A DNA stretch of 64,000 nucleotides, from the NCBI RefSeq assembly GCF_950023065.1, contig NC_088681.1:45728836-45792835 (forward strand), written 5' to 3'. Made by a program: the position numbers and the translations under genes. Positions 1-9,785 of the stretch are shown here, piece by piece (the stretch's first letter is position 1; every line of letters starts with the position of its first letter). The stretch is from Planococcus citri (Eukaryota; Arthropoda; Insecta; Hemiptera; Pseudococcidae). Below the pieces are notes generated by a model. It was not told where the DNA came from. It searched no databases and saw only the letters and a list, made by a program, of their open reading frames with translations.

Positions 1-447
1 CATTTCATTTTCAACTTTTCAAGTATTTTGAAACTTTCAGAAGTTGAACTTTGAAATTGAAAGTTTAAATTTCAAAATGGCGCTGTAGGCGGCAGCTACC
101 ATTTAAAACTCTGAAAACATTTCCACAGTTGTACCTTTTTTATGTTTTTTCGAAATATTAGGGGGTGGGGGGATCAGCCTTCCACTTTTCAAAATTTTGT
201 TATCTGACCGCTTTTGGGATAATTTTCATATAATTCAACCCCGCCAGAGATAGGAATAATTGAACAATGTTTCCACCTCTGAAAAGAAATTACACAAGTT
301 TACTTACTCACATTACCTGTGAATTACTTGCATTTCTTTTCATTTCATTGGTGTTGATAAAATTGAATAACCAGTTCGCCATAAGCTGGGAACTTCGATT
401 GATGTTCCCAGAATGTCTCAACCAACTTTTGCTTTGTAAAATGCAAC
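1..447. other. AT-rich sequence, no gene seen
   Basis: AT-rich sequence with A/T runs and one short G tract. Short open frames in both directions lack recognisable domains and read as chance. The tandem repeat described next begins near its right end. Confidence 0.5.
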
Positions 448-848
448 ATTCTCCTCCCATGACCCTAGAATTTTTTTTTGAATGTCTGATGACTCCTTGG
501 TGCATTCTGGTGAGTTTTTGGTGAAAGATTTACCATAACATCACCAAGTGAGTGTTCTGTCATTTGTATGGCAAATTTTTCATAAAGAAATCACCAGAAT
601 GACCTCATGGCTTTTGACAATTTTTTCGAATGTTGGGCGACTTCTCGGCGAATTCTGGTGACTTCTTGGTGGCAGATTCACCAGAAGTCACCCAAGTGGG
701 TTTTTTGTAGCAAATTGTTGGTGAATAAATCACCAGAATGTCCTCATGTCCCTAGAAATTTTTTTCAAATGTCTGGTGACTCTTTGGTGAATTCTGGTGA
801 CTCCTTGGCGGCAGATTCACCAGAAGTCATCAAGTGTGTGTGGTAGCA
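448..848. repeat. ~140-bp tandem repeat, three diverged copies
   Basis: Three consecutive units begin near 448, 591 and 730. The second and third share TCACCAGAATG, then CCTCATG, a run of T, GAATGT, CTGGTGACT, CTTGGTG and CAGATTCACCAGAAGTCA in the same order. The first is more diverged but keeps the same order of blocks. Within each unit TCACCAGAA and TTCTGGTGA form small inverted pairs. A further partial copy lies near 4985-5100. Confidence 0.8.
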
Positions 849-1154
849 CCCATGCCAGTATGTGATACTATAATTGTGACTGTATATTCTCCTCCTTGGT
901 CTGCGTGTTAACTCCCATTTAAGCCAAACCCATAAGTGACTGGGACAGTTCAAGGCTTCATGCACCAAACTGGAGCTATTCTTTCATCACTACATAAGTA
1001 GCTGTGGCAAAGAAATACAAAGGAGAATTCAGTCTGTTATGCTTGTGTATGTCCTCGCACTATAGGTGACCAAAGATGGTAATCTCGGGTACCTGATCAA
1101 TACTTGAGCCCTTTGTGAGTGTCATTGTTGTTATATGTGATTCTATTAATTGCT
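849..1154. other. Unassigned sequence, no gene seen
   Basis: No open frame with recognisable content, no inverted or tandem repeat noticed. The minus-strand frame at 765-968 overlaps the tandem repeat and has no domain. Confidence 0.4.
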
Positions 1155-2765
1155 GCAATATACCCATACAACAGTTGCTGATGTCGACATTTGCATTGAC
1201 TTATGTTTTTTTCCAACATCGTGATGGAAAAGTCACCAATTAGTTATTTAGTAGGAATCTTTTGTCCATAAAGAAGTCGGGTTAGGTAATGAAAACTTTT
1301 AAAAAAATTTTATTTTGGATACCTCAACATACCATCTCGACATGTAGATGTTGATTTTGATGCTTGAAATTTGCATCTACAACTATGTTAACCAATTTTT
1401 CAGAATTGAAATTTTTGTTTTAGTGTTTAAAAGTTTGGTAAACATTTAAAAATATTATCTTGCTTAAAAAGGATAAGGTAAAGTACCAGTTGTGGATAGG
1501 GGTCCCGGTTGTGGATAATCGTTCCTATGGGCTAAAAAAAAAAATTATCGCTCGTATCTTTTTCTGTAACATTTAATCATTTCCTTGCATTCATGACAAC
1601 ATGAAAATTCACCCATGAAGTCTATGTACAAAAGCATTGAAGTTTCAAAATGATAAAAATGCAGATTTTAAAATTTTTTAGAAGGAAAATTTCAATGATG
1701 GAGAAAAGCGAGTCAAATATGTAATTTTTCATAACTGCGGAAGTTTTTGGATAGTAATAAGATGAAATAACCACCTCTGCATATTTTTGAGAATTTTTGA
1801 TTTCATTTAGTACTATTTAGAGCAGTCTTTGTCCGCAACCGGGCCAGGGGGCCCGGTTAGCGGATAATTGGAAGTTTTTAAGATTCTCTACTAAGAAATG
1901 AAATATTCTTGATTTTTTTTTCCTCCCAAGTATTATGTAGTTCAACAGTTACACTACACAACAAAATCAAAAAAATTTGAAAAAAGTTGAAATTTGGGCT
2001 TCTCAGAGCATGTTGAAAAAAGTATAACCACAACTGGTACTTTACCTTAGTAAATTTTTAATTGCATTGATAAAAATATTCACTTTTCCCTAGTTTGGAG
2101 TTGTCAATGTTATGTCGATGTGAAAGTTGATTGTCCACAAATACATCAACACCAACATAGACCAAATTTTCAAATATTTCTCAAATTTGGAAAATCATGT
2201 TGATGTTGTGGATGTAATTGTTGATGTCAAATTCCATATCAACATTAACATTGACATGTTGTCAACATGAAAATGTATTAGTTAGTACTCTTAGATGAAG
2301 TATTGCACCTTTCTCAATATAAAGACTTTAACGATCAACTTCTAGATTGTATAGACTTTCTGTCTGTACTTCTTGGGGGTGGCCTTCTTGTCTGTGCTGT
2401 TTTCAGCACAAGCAATAACTACCTTAGAGAAATAATTTTTGGAGAAAAATTTTCAATTTTGAAACTAAAATTTCACAACTTTATGTAACAGGAGGTCGAT
2501 GTAAATTTCAATGCCAATGTCAATCCATCCACATCCGTCACATTTGAATCCTACATGTTGATGTAAATATTGACCCTGTGTGTAGAGCCAATTGTTGACA
2601 TGAATGCTGATCAGCATTGGTTGACAATTGCATCAACAATTGGCTCGACATAGGGTCAAAATTCACATTGACATGTGGCATCCAAAAGTGATGGATGTGG
2701 ATGTGGATGGGTCGACATTCACATCAAAATTAGCATGGTCATTGTTGTTTGGGTATGTTTTTTAT
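1155..2765. repeat. Dispersed ~1-kb repeat, copy A (interrupted by a MITE)
   Basis: This stretch aligns by eye with 37205-38196. Shared blocks in the same order include GATGGAAAAGT, GGAATCTT, AACATTTAAAAATAT, CACTTTTCC, TAGTTTGGAG, ATGTTGTC and GCATGGTCATTGTTGT. Its body is full of alternating ACATCAAC/GTTGATGT and ACATCGAC/GTCGATGT words, giving many small palindromes. The outer ends (ACCCATACAACA at left, TTGTTGTTTGGGT at right) are roughly inverted, suggesting a non-autonomous DNA transposon. Copy A carries an extra ~575 bp (1474-2049) absent from copy B. Confidence 0.82.
1474..2049. mobile_element. MITE with 20-bp perfect TIRs and TA target duplication
   Basis: The left end AGGTAAAGTACCAGTTGTGG (1476-1495) is the exact reverse complement of 2028-2047. 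Both ends are flanked by TA (1474-1475 and 2048-2049), the target duplication of Tc1/mariner-superfamily elements. Copy B of the surrounding repeat near 37.5 kb lacks this segment and acts as an empty site. The interior holds GC-rich subterminal motifs (CCCGGTTGTGGATA near 1512 and GCCCGGTTAGCGGATA near 1850) and no coding capacity, so it must rely on a transposase elsewhere. Confidence 0.9.
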
Positions 2766-2873
2766 GTCAAGCCCTTAAATTGTTGTGATATATGTTACTA
2801 TTTTGAAAGGTCTACTGCGAACACAGATTCCTTCCGATCATTGTTGTGGCATGTGTAGGTATATAGTCTCTAT
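2766..2873. other. Spacer between two repeats
   Basis: Short sequence between copy A and the next TIR element. It contains a second CATTGTTGTGG like the end of copy A, so it may be part of that repeat. Confidence 0.4.
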
Positions 2874-3400
2874 TACAGTGGGCCCCGCTTATTATGGTCG
2901 CATTTGTCCGAGGAAAATTGATTTTATTAAGCGGGTGATTTTATAAAGCGAACTTTTGAAAAAACACAATTTTCACATAAAAAAATTGACTACAACTTCA
3001 CAATGTACATGCACACTAAAAATATGAATTAAAATTACGATAGGTACTCCCGAATTTGCGATTTAGGTACATCACACATCTATTTTTCAAATTTTCAAAT
3101 GTTTAGACCTTTTTCCCTTTATCGTCACTTGAGAGAAAGTTGTTAGAAATCAAAATTTAAAAATAAGAGAATAGTAAGTGAAAAATTCCAAAATTTTTTA
3201 TTCAAAGTATGAAAAAACAGGCCATTTTCCCAAAAATACCTCAATATTTTCACAAAATGATTCTGCTAAGCGGGGAATTTGATTACAATAAACGAGTGAT
3301 TTTCTGTGTAATTAGGTACAAAAAATGGGGACCAAGCCATTTGATTGCATTAAACGGGTGATTTTATTAAGCAGATCCATAATAAGCGGGGCCCACTGTA
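2874..3400. mobile_element. Tigger/pogo-like MITE
   Basis: Perfect 22-bp TIRs starting CAGTGGGCCCCGCTTATTAT occupy 2876-2897 and 3377-3398, each flanked by TA (2874-2875, 3399-3400). The CAGTGG-start followed by a C-run and CTTAT is characteristic of pogo/Tigger elements of the Tc1/mariner superfamily. Internal copies of the motif AAGCGGGTGATTTTAT recur near both ends (about 2928 and 3352), like transposase-binding subterminal repeats. No transposase frame is present, so it is non-autonomous. Confidence 0.9.
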
Positions 3401-3545
3401 ATTTAGGATACAATTAGTTATAATTACCTCTAGCTAATCTGTGAGTTGTTATAAGTTGTATATTTGTAAATTTATCGCAAATATTTATGTACAAGTGTAG
3501 ATATATGGTAGTAGTTTTGAGTTCTCATTTCATTGGTATAATTAA
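3401..3545. other. Sequence between MITE and LINE
   Basis: AT-rich spacer with no recognised feature. The right end is the apparent 5' truncation point of the LINE. Confidence 0.4.
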
Positions 3546-4670
3546 AGAGACACTCCAACTAGTACACATCAGCTTTGTGACCTCTCCAAAGCTTTCGACA
3601 GAATAAAACATAATATCCTTGTGGCTAAATTAGAACACTATGGTATTCGGGGTGTTGCCAAAAAACTCATCAAATCCTACCTAACCAATAGAACACAAAG
3701 AGTGAAACTAGTGTCTAAAGAAGGGATTGTTATATCTGACCTAGAAAACATTACCATGGGAGTACCACAAGGTTCAAACCTAGGGCCATACTTTTTTATT
3801 ATGTATGTAAATGATTTTCCCCACTGTACCAAAAACAAAACTATACAATTTGCAGATGACAACACAGCAATTACAAAAGGACTCAACTGGACCCTAGCAG
3901 TTGAGGAAGCTGAAAAAACCATTCTAGAAATGCAAACTTGGTTCATAGTAAATGGAATGGAACTAAATCTAAATAAAACAACAATTATGCCATTTTGTAC
4001 ATCTACTACCCAACCCTCATCTTTGATCTCTTCTCTTGACCTCATCCAAACCTGTGAAAATACCACATTCCTTGGCACTATAGTTTCTAACAACCTAAGA
4101 TGGACAGCACAAACTGATAAACTAGCTAATCGCCTCTCTACAATAGCTTATATCATGACCCAACTACACCATATCACATCAACTCAAACTAAAAAAATTG
4201 CTTATTTTGGGCTATTTCAATCCATTGTAACCTACAATTTGGCGTTTTGGGGAGGTACCCCCACCCTGTTAAACAGAATATTCCTAATACAAAAACGAAT
4301 TCTACGGAAAATTTATGGCTTAACTTGTACTGAATCATGTAAAGATCTATTCGTTTCAGAGAAAATCCTAACCCTTCCCTCGTTATACATTCTTGAAATC
4401 GGAGTTATGGTGAAGAAAAAAACAATAAAAACATCCACAACAAGCCATCAGTACCCCACACGAAATAGAAACCAGCTTGCAATAAACTACTTTAAAACAA
4501 CAACTTTGCAATCCAATATCGATACGATGGCAGTAAAAATCTACAACTCTTTATCCTCTGATCTAAAAAACATAAATTCTACAAAAACATTAAAAAAATA
4601 TCTGAAAGCATGGCTAGAGACAAAAGCTTTCTACACAGTGCAGGAACTTTTAGACCCTCAAACACTGTAA
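3546..4670 (+). CDS. Reverse transcriptase, C-terminal part (LINE ORF2 fragment)
   Basis: This uninterrupted frame of about 375 codons encodes the palm, thumb and C-terminal region of a LINE reverse transcriptase, the enzyme that copies the element's RNA into DNA at the target site. The palm motif LSKAFDRIKHNIL comes first (about 3577-3618), then GVPQGSNLGP (around 3760), then the catalytic FADD box QFADDN (about 3850). The C-terminal part carries FQSIVTYNLAFWG and IQKRILRKIYGL blocks and LPSLYILE, as in Jockey-type ORF2. No cysteine knuckle is obvious. The frame has no native start: the N-terminal endonuclease and first RT motifs are lost. Intactness suggests a fairly young insertion, but it cannot be autonomous. 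Confidence 0.9.
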   Translation, partial: RDTPTSTHQLCDLSKAFDRIKHNILVAKLEHYGIRGVAKKLIKSYLTNRTQRVKLVSKEGIVISDLENITMGVPQGSNLGPYFFIMYVNDFPHCTKNKTIQFADDNTAITKGLNWTLAVEEAEKTILEMQTWFIVNGMELNLNKTTIMPFCTSTTQPSSLISSLDLIQTCENTTFLGTIVSNNLRWTAQTDKLANRLSTIAYIMTQLHHITSTQTKKIAYFGLFQSIVTYNLAFWGGTPTLLNRIFLIQKRILRKIYGLTCTESCKDLFVSEKILTLPSLYILEIGVMVKKKTIKTSTTSHQYPTRNRNQLAINYFKTTTLQSNIDTMAVKIYNSLSSDLKNINSTKTLKKYLKAWLETKAFYTVQELLDPQTL

Positions 4671-4791
4671 CCAATTATACGTCTACACCTACTATTACCT
4701 ACCTGTATATTTATCTATATTTATGTATAACTTGTACAAGGCCAAAAGGCATAAATGTACTAAATAAAGAATTGAATTGAATTGAATTGAA
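3546..4791 (+). mobile_element. 5'-truncated Jockey-like non-LTR retrotransposon
   Basis: The reverse-transcriptase frame opens just after a stop at 3543-3545 and runs to 4670. It is followed by a short 3' UTR, a polyadenylation signal AATAAA at 4763-4768 and a short-repeat tail (ATTGA)n from 4771 to about 4791. The lack of endonuclease and of the first RT motifs indicates 5' truncation on insertion. No clear target-site duplication was found. The simple-repeat tail and 3'-UTR words (ACTTGTACAAGGC, ATAAATGTACTAAATAAA) are typical of Jockey-group LINEs. Confidence 0.88.
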
Positions 4792-4984
4792 CCTATAAGT
4801 AGTAGTTCTAATAGGTGAGACTATTTTAATGCAGAGTTGAATTGGTGAAAATCCCGTAATCTATCTAGGAAAACCAAAGGGAACGATACGTCTATTCTTT
4901 GTGAATATATATTCCGACCTTAAACCACCCCTCAGACTGATAATAATAATCAACCCCAATAGCATTGTCGTCTATTTTGTCCGA
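4792..4984. other. Unassigned sequence
   Basis: No gene or repeat recognised. Confidence 0.4.
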
Positions 4985-5100
4985 GTACAAGTGGGCTTTT
5001 TTTTAGTCTTTTATATAGCGAATTGTTTGCCAAAAAAACACCGGAATGTCCTCATAGCCTTTAAAAATTTTGTTGAATGTCTGGTGACTCCTTTGATTTC
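4985..5100. repeat. Partial copy of the 448-848 tandem repeat unit
   Basis: GTGGGCTTTTTTTTAG, CACCGGAATGTCCTCAT, TTGAATGTCTGGTGACTCC occur in the same order and spacing as in the units at 591-848. Confidence 0.75.
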
Positions 5101-8100
5101 TTGAAATTGTGTCTAATTTTTCTGAAAACAACAATCAAAAACCTTGGAAAAGAAATTGAATAAACGAATATTGAAATATTATGATGATTCATCTTTTTGT
5201 GTAAAAATTTAACTATTAAGCAAATTATTTATTTTTTCATGTTTTTTTTTTTTTTGCAAAATACCTACCTAGTTGAAATTATACTCATTACATATTTCAA
5301 TAGTTGGTCAGTTTGGTAAATTTTGAATATTTGACTGAAATAAAATGAAAAACATTGTAAAAGAAAAAATCAAAAATACTTTTTCATGACCAAGAAATGA
5401 AAACAGAATATCACATTGTGACTATTGAACAAATCAATGAAGGTGTGATGTCACAAAAAAATTCAAAATAAGTTATGTTAATTTCAAATTTTGGTCTAGA
5501 AAAAATGTATAGAGTCCTGGCGAGTAAAATGAATTGCAGCTATCCAATTTCAATCATTTTCATCGCAAACTGTGATTTCTGTAATAAGTGTTCTCAAAAA
5601 ATAAGTATAATATGCATCAAGTTTATAAAATATGTACCTTCAGAATATTATCGTTCAGTTGGAAATATGCAGCAACATCTGTATCGCGAATCACTTCCTA
5701 GTACCTACATACATTTACGTCGGTTATTTACGAGGCTTATTTTACCAATAAACGAAGCAGATAGAGCACACCACATGTCGTAGGGTACAAGTTTGACTAT
5801 ATTTAAGAGTATGGAAAAGTTAGAAAACGCATATTTCTCGCAGAATACTTACCGTAGTAAGTATTTATACTTACGATGGGTGTATTCGAATGAAAGTAAT
5901 ACGGTTATACTTTCAAGAAGACGAGAAAAAAGTTCGTAATGCATACCTAAGGAAAATCAAAAGGTCGATTGAGGAGTAGAAGGGACAGTATGCTGGCGAG
6001 AAAAGAGCACCACACATATGCAAGGAGCGAATAAAAATCGCAACTTTTGTACATCTCGTAGCATAATATAGTATATATGAAAGAAATACATCTCTCTTTC
6101 TAGTACCTATGCATTAAGTTTACTTATACGTAGGTACGAGTACAAAGATCAGTATGGGTTAAAAGGAGAAGAGGTGAAGAAGATAGGGCAAAACGAATAG
6201 AAACTCCATAATAACACACTACACGTTGTTGGGGCGAGTTCCTGTCGGACATTCTAAACGATTCGGAAAACGCGTAATGATAGCTTTAGCATCGTGATTC
6301 TTTCAAGTGAGAGGGAGAAGAAAGATGAGATTTAGAATTAAAAGTTTATCCGTATATTGTACGAATATACGAAATGTGGCGCACGTTTTTCGCTTCATTT
6401 AATATTCTCAACTCGCTTAATAAATTTTTCCACCTCAAAAATATCCCGAAAGCGGTGCGAAATATTCCGGTATAAATTAACGCGCTGCTTCGCACAGCCA
6501 ACCGACCAACCGACTGAACAAGGTTTAAATTACGAGACCTGGTTCGACCCTCGTCTCTCGCCTCGTCTAACTCGGGCCTATATTTGGACGATAGATGCTT
6601 ATCAATGGCTAGGTTAGGTAACTCGACTCATCTTTCGCTACTTAATTGCCAGATAAAAGTGGATGATAAAAATTTCAATTTTAAATCTTGGCCCAGCACT
6701 ATGAGGCAGTCAGCATGATATTCTCGTAGACCCAAATGGCTATACCTATTTCGACCCTGAAAGATAAACGTAAAAATGACTTCGCCAAGAAAATTGAACG
6801 GTTGAGTTAAAAATCCGACTTATTTTGTACTATAAGCGAATAATCGAGAGTTTTAAAAACCCGAGATATCGTTTTGTATGGAACTTCTAGGTATTTTGGT
6901 ACTTTCGTTTATTGAAAATGTTCGTGAAATTTAACGCTCGTCGTTCGTTTATTGCTTTCTATAGAATTTGCTGCATTGTGCACCCCAAAAATTTCGATAA
7001 ATCCCCTCCAAAAAAAGGCGCCAAAATTTCACGAACCTTAGCAAAAAAATTTAGCTAACTATAGGTGTTGGAAAAGATTGAAAAAAATTCGACATGTTTG
7101 ACAAAATTAAATCCACGTCGTAAATATCGATTTAATTGAGGTCTTTTGAGTCGTTTCCCCCTGCTCGTATGTTTCAAATCGAGAACTTCGGACCATGAAA
7201 GGATTTTACGAGTTGGATTTTTGTTCGATTCATTCGTAGAAATTGTCGTTATCCGGAGTGTTAATTTTCCTTCTCATCGTACGGGTGTGAAGTACGAAAC
7301 GAAAAATATCTACTCAACGATGTAGTAGTAAACGATTTGGTGGTGGGAATTCATTTGAATAAGGGTATTCGTGTAAAGAATAGGCAAAAGCGTTTTGTTC
7401 TGTTCGAGTGAAAGTTGAATGCGAAAATGTTGATATTTGTGTTTGAGTTTCATTCTTTGCTACAAGTACCTACACGACCTAACACCGACGGAAAATTTTT
7501 GTGTGAGGTTTTGCTACTTTAACGTTCCCAGAAACGTGGGAAAGGCGACAACACGACGTTAATTTTTTATGATTATCGTTGCGCGAAACTAAATGAAAAG
7601 GACACGTTACCGGTTACGAGTTTTAATTTGAAGTGGCGTCGTTTTATAAAATTTTCGTCTCTTTTGAGATGAGACATTCTTACCACACGTAAAACCAGAT
7701 GTGTGGGATTTCGAGAAACGTTCACCACGATGTGATGGATTCTCTGTGACGATAGATAACTGGAATTATGTAGTTTTCTAATGGGAAAACCACGATGTGG
7801 AAAAAAATTGCGTTTTTTTTTTGTATATTCACAAAGGGAAGAAAAGGGGAAGAACTAGGTACACCTATTTATGCTGCACTCAGAAGCATGACGAAGCAAT
7901 GTGTCGTGAGGGGAGGGGGAAACTGAATTTTTTCCAACTGAATGTCCAGAAGTGGTTTGAACAAAGTTTCGAAGGGGAGATGTTGGAATCAAAAAATTAT
8001 AGTGATTTTGTTGAGTATGTTACTAAAATTTCTCAAGGTAGGTACCTAATTTTTCCATGCTTGGAAATTTTTTAGAATTTGAGCAGCAGAATATTTAGAT

Positions 8101-8790
8101 GTGGAAAATTGATAATTCGAAACATCAAAGATCATACTTCTTGATACAAAAAGTTGAGTGTCGATTTTTCATGGCTTCAACATTTTCAAATGTCGGAACA
8201 ACCGGTTACTAAATAGTTTCCAGGAAGTTATAATTTTGAAAAAATGAAATAAATAAGCGTCCGAGCGAAGCGAGAGCAAGCTTTTCAAAATTCACAAGTA
8301 CATAACATATTTTTCAGAACCAAAGTAAGGAACATTATTTTCGATGGCCTATCCAAATTTTTCCTCCCTCAAACTTATATCAGATAAGTAAATTTTAGCT
8401 TTTCAATCTAATTGGGCAATTCTGAGAGTGTTAGAATTGCTCAAAATGACTCGAAACCACTTCCAATCGATTTTGGAGTTTAAAAATAAGATGTACATAC
8501 GTAAAATTTTATCTTCGAGCTCACTTGAATAAGATTTTTATTTTTTCCACTTTTTTTGAAAGGTTTTAAAAAATTCAGCATAAATTGAAAAATGAATTTT
8601 TATATTTGAAATTTTGGTTGATGGGGTATTTTTGCATTCTACATGCTATTTTGATTTAGCTTTGTGTCCGGTTTAAGATTTATCCTCTTGACAGAAAAAT
8701 CCAACAAGCAAGAATAAAAAAACACTTTTTACGAACAAATTGAGTCACTTTTTTTGAAACATTTGTGTAGCAATAATTGATCTGTTACAA
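5101..8790. other. Long unique-looking stretch, no gene supported
   Basis: Mostly non-repetitive AT-rich DNA with a slightly richer CpG content near 5.9-7.7 kb. Short open frames (5475-5783, 6357-6617, 7797-8075, plus strand) have no domain, no plausible splice context and AT-driven composition, so they are not called. The string CCGAGCGAAGCGAGAGCAAG near 8262 recurs in related form at 28126. Confidence 0.45.
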
Positions 8791-9785
8791 TCGAATCGAA
8801 TTGTATTCACGAGCGAGTTGATTAACAGTTGATGAATCATTCGCGAACAAATCGATTCATTTACTTGATTTTAGGTGAATCATTCGCGAACGAATTGATT
8901 CATATAAGTAACTCGTTAGTGAACGAATCGATTGATTTACTTGTTTAATAAATCACTCGCAAACGAATTGAATAATTTTTGGAGAATTATTCGCGAACGA
9001 ATTGATTCGTATGAGTGACTCGTTTGCGAACAAATCGATTCATTTACTAGGTTTTAGACGAATCATTCACGAACGAATAGAATAATTTTTGCTGAATCAT
9101 TCCCGAACTAATCGATTTGTGACTCGTTCGCGAACGAATCAATTCATTTACTTGATTTTTAATGAATCATTCGCGAACGAATCGATTCATTCGCTTGATT
9201 TTTGTTGGATCATTCACGAACGAATTGAATAATTTTCGGTGAATCATTCGCGAACGAATTGATTTGTTTAAGTGACTCGTTCGCTAACGAAAATCGATTC
9301 ATCTATTTGATTTTTGATGAATCATTCGCGAACGAATGGATTCGTATAAGTGACTCGTTCACGAACGAATCGATTCATTCATTGATTTTTGGTGAATCAT
9401 TCACGAACAAATTGAATGATTTTTGGTGCATTATTCGAAAATAAATTGAATAATTTTGGTGAATCATACGCGAATGAATTGATTTGTATGAGTGACTCGT
9501 TCGCGAACAAATCGATTCATTTGCTTGATTTTTGTTGAATCATTCACGAACGAATAGGATGATTTTTGGTGAACTATTCGCGAACGAATCGATTCATTTG
9601 CTTGATTTCTAATAAATCATTCGGGAACGAACCGAATCATTTACTTTATTTTTAATGAATCATTCGCAAACAAATCGATTCATTTACTTGATTTTAAGCG
9701 AATCATTCACGAACGAATAGAATAATTTTTGGTGAATCATTCGCGAACGAATTCATTCATAAATTGAAGAATTGATCAATTCGTT
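8791..9785. repeat. Palindromic satellite array, TGAATCATTCGCGAACGAAT core
   Basis: About 1 kb made of more than 20 variants of a 20-bp word containing the self-complementary TTCGCGAAC core, in both orientations, joined by spacers such as GATTCATTTACTTGATTTTTGG and GTATAAGTGACTCG. The spacing between cores varies (roughly 25-50 bp), and a loose higher-order unit of 80-150 bp containing GTGACTCGTTCGCG recurs at about 9012, 9116, 9270, 9351 and 9490. Open frames across it are an effect of the repeat. Confidence 0.92.

Noticed and set aside
3677..4093. 138-codon minus-strand open frame
   Set aside because: It is the antisense shadow of the LINE reverse-transcriptase frame, which has the recognisable motifs on the plus strand.
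8791..9785. Possible CRISPR-like array (regular short repeats)
   Set aside because: Spacers are themselves repeated and the repeat occurs in both orientations; the rest of the window is eukaryotic. It is a satellite.
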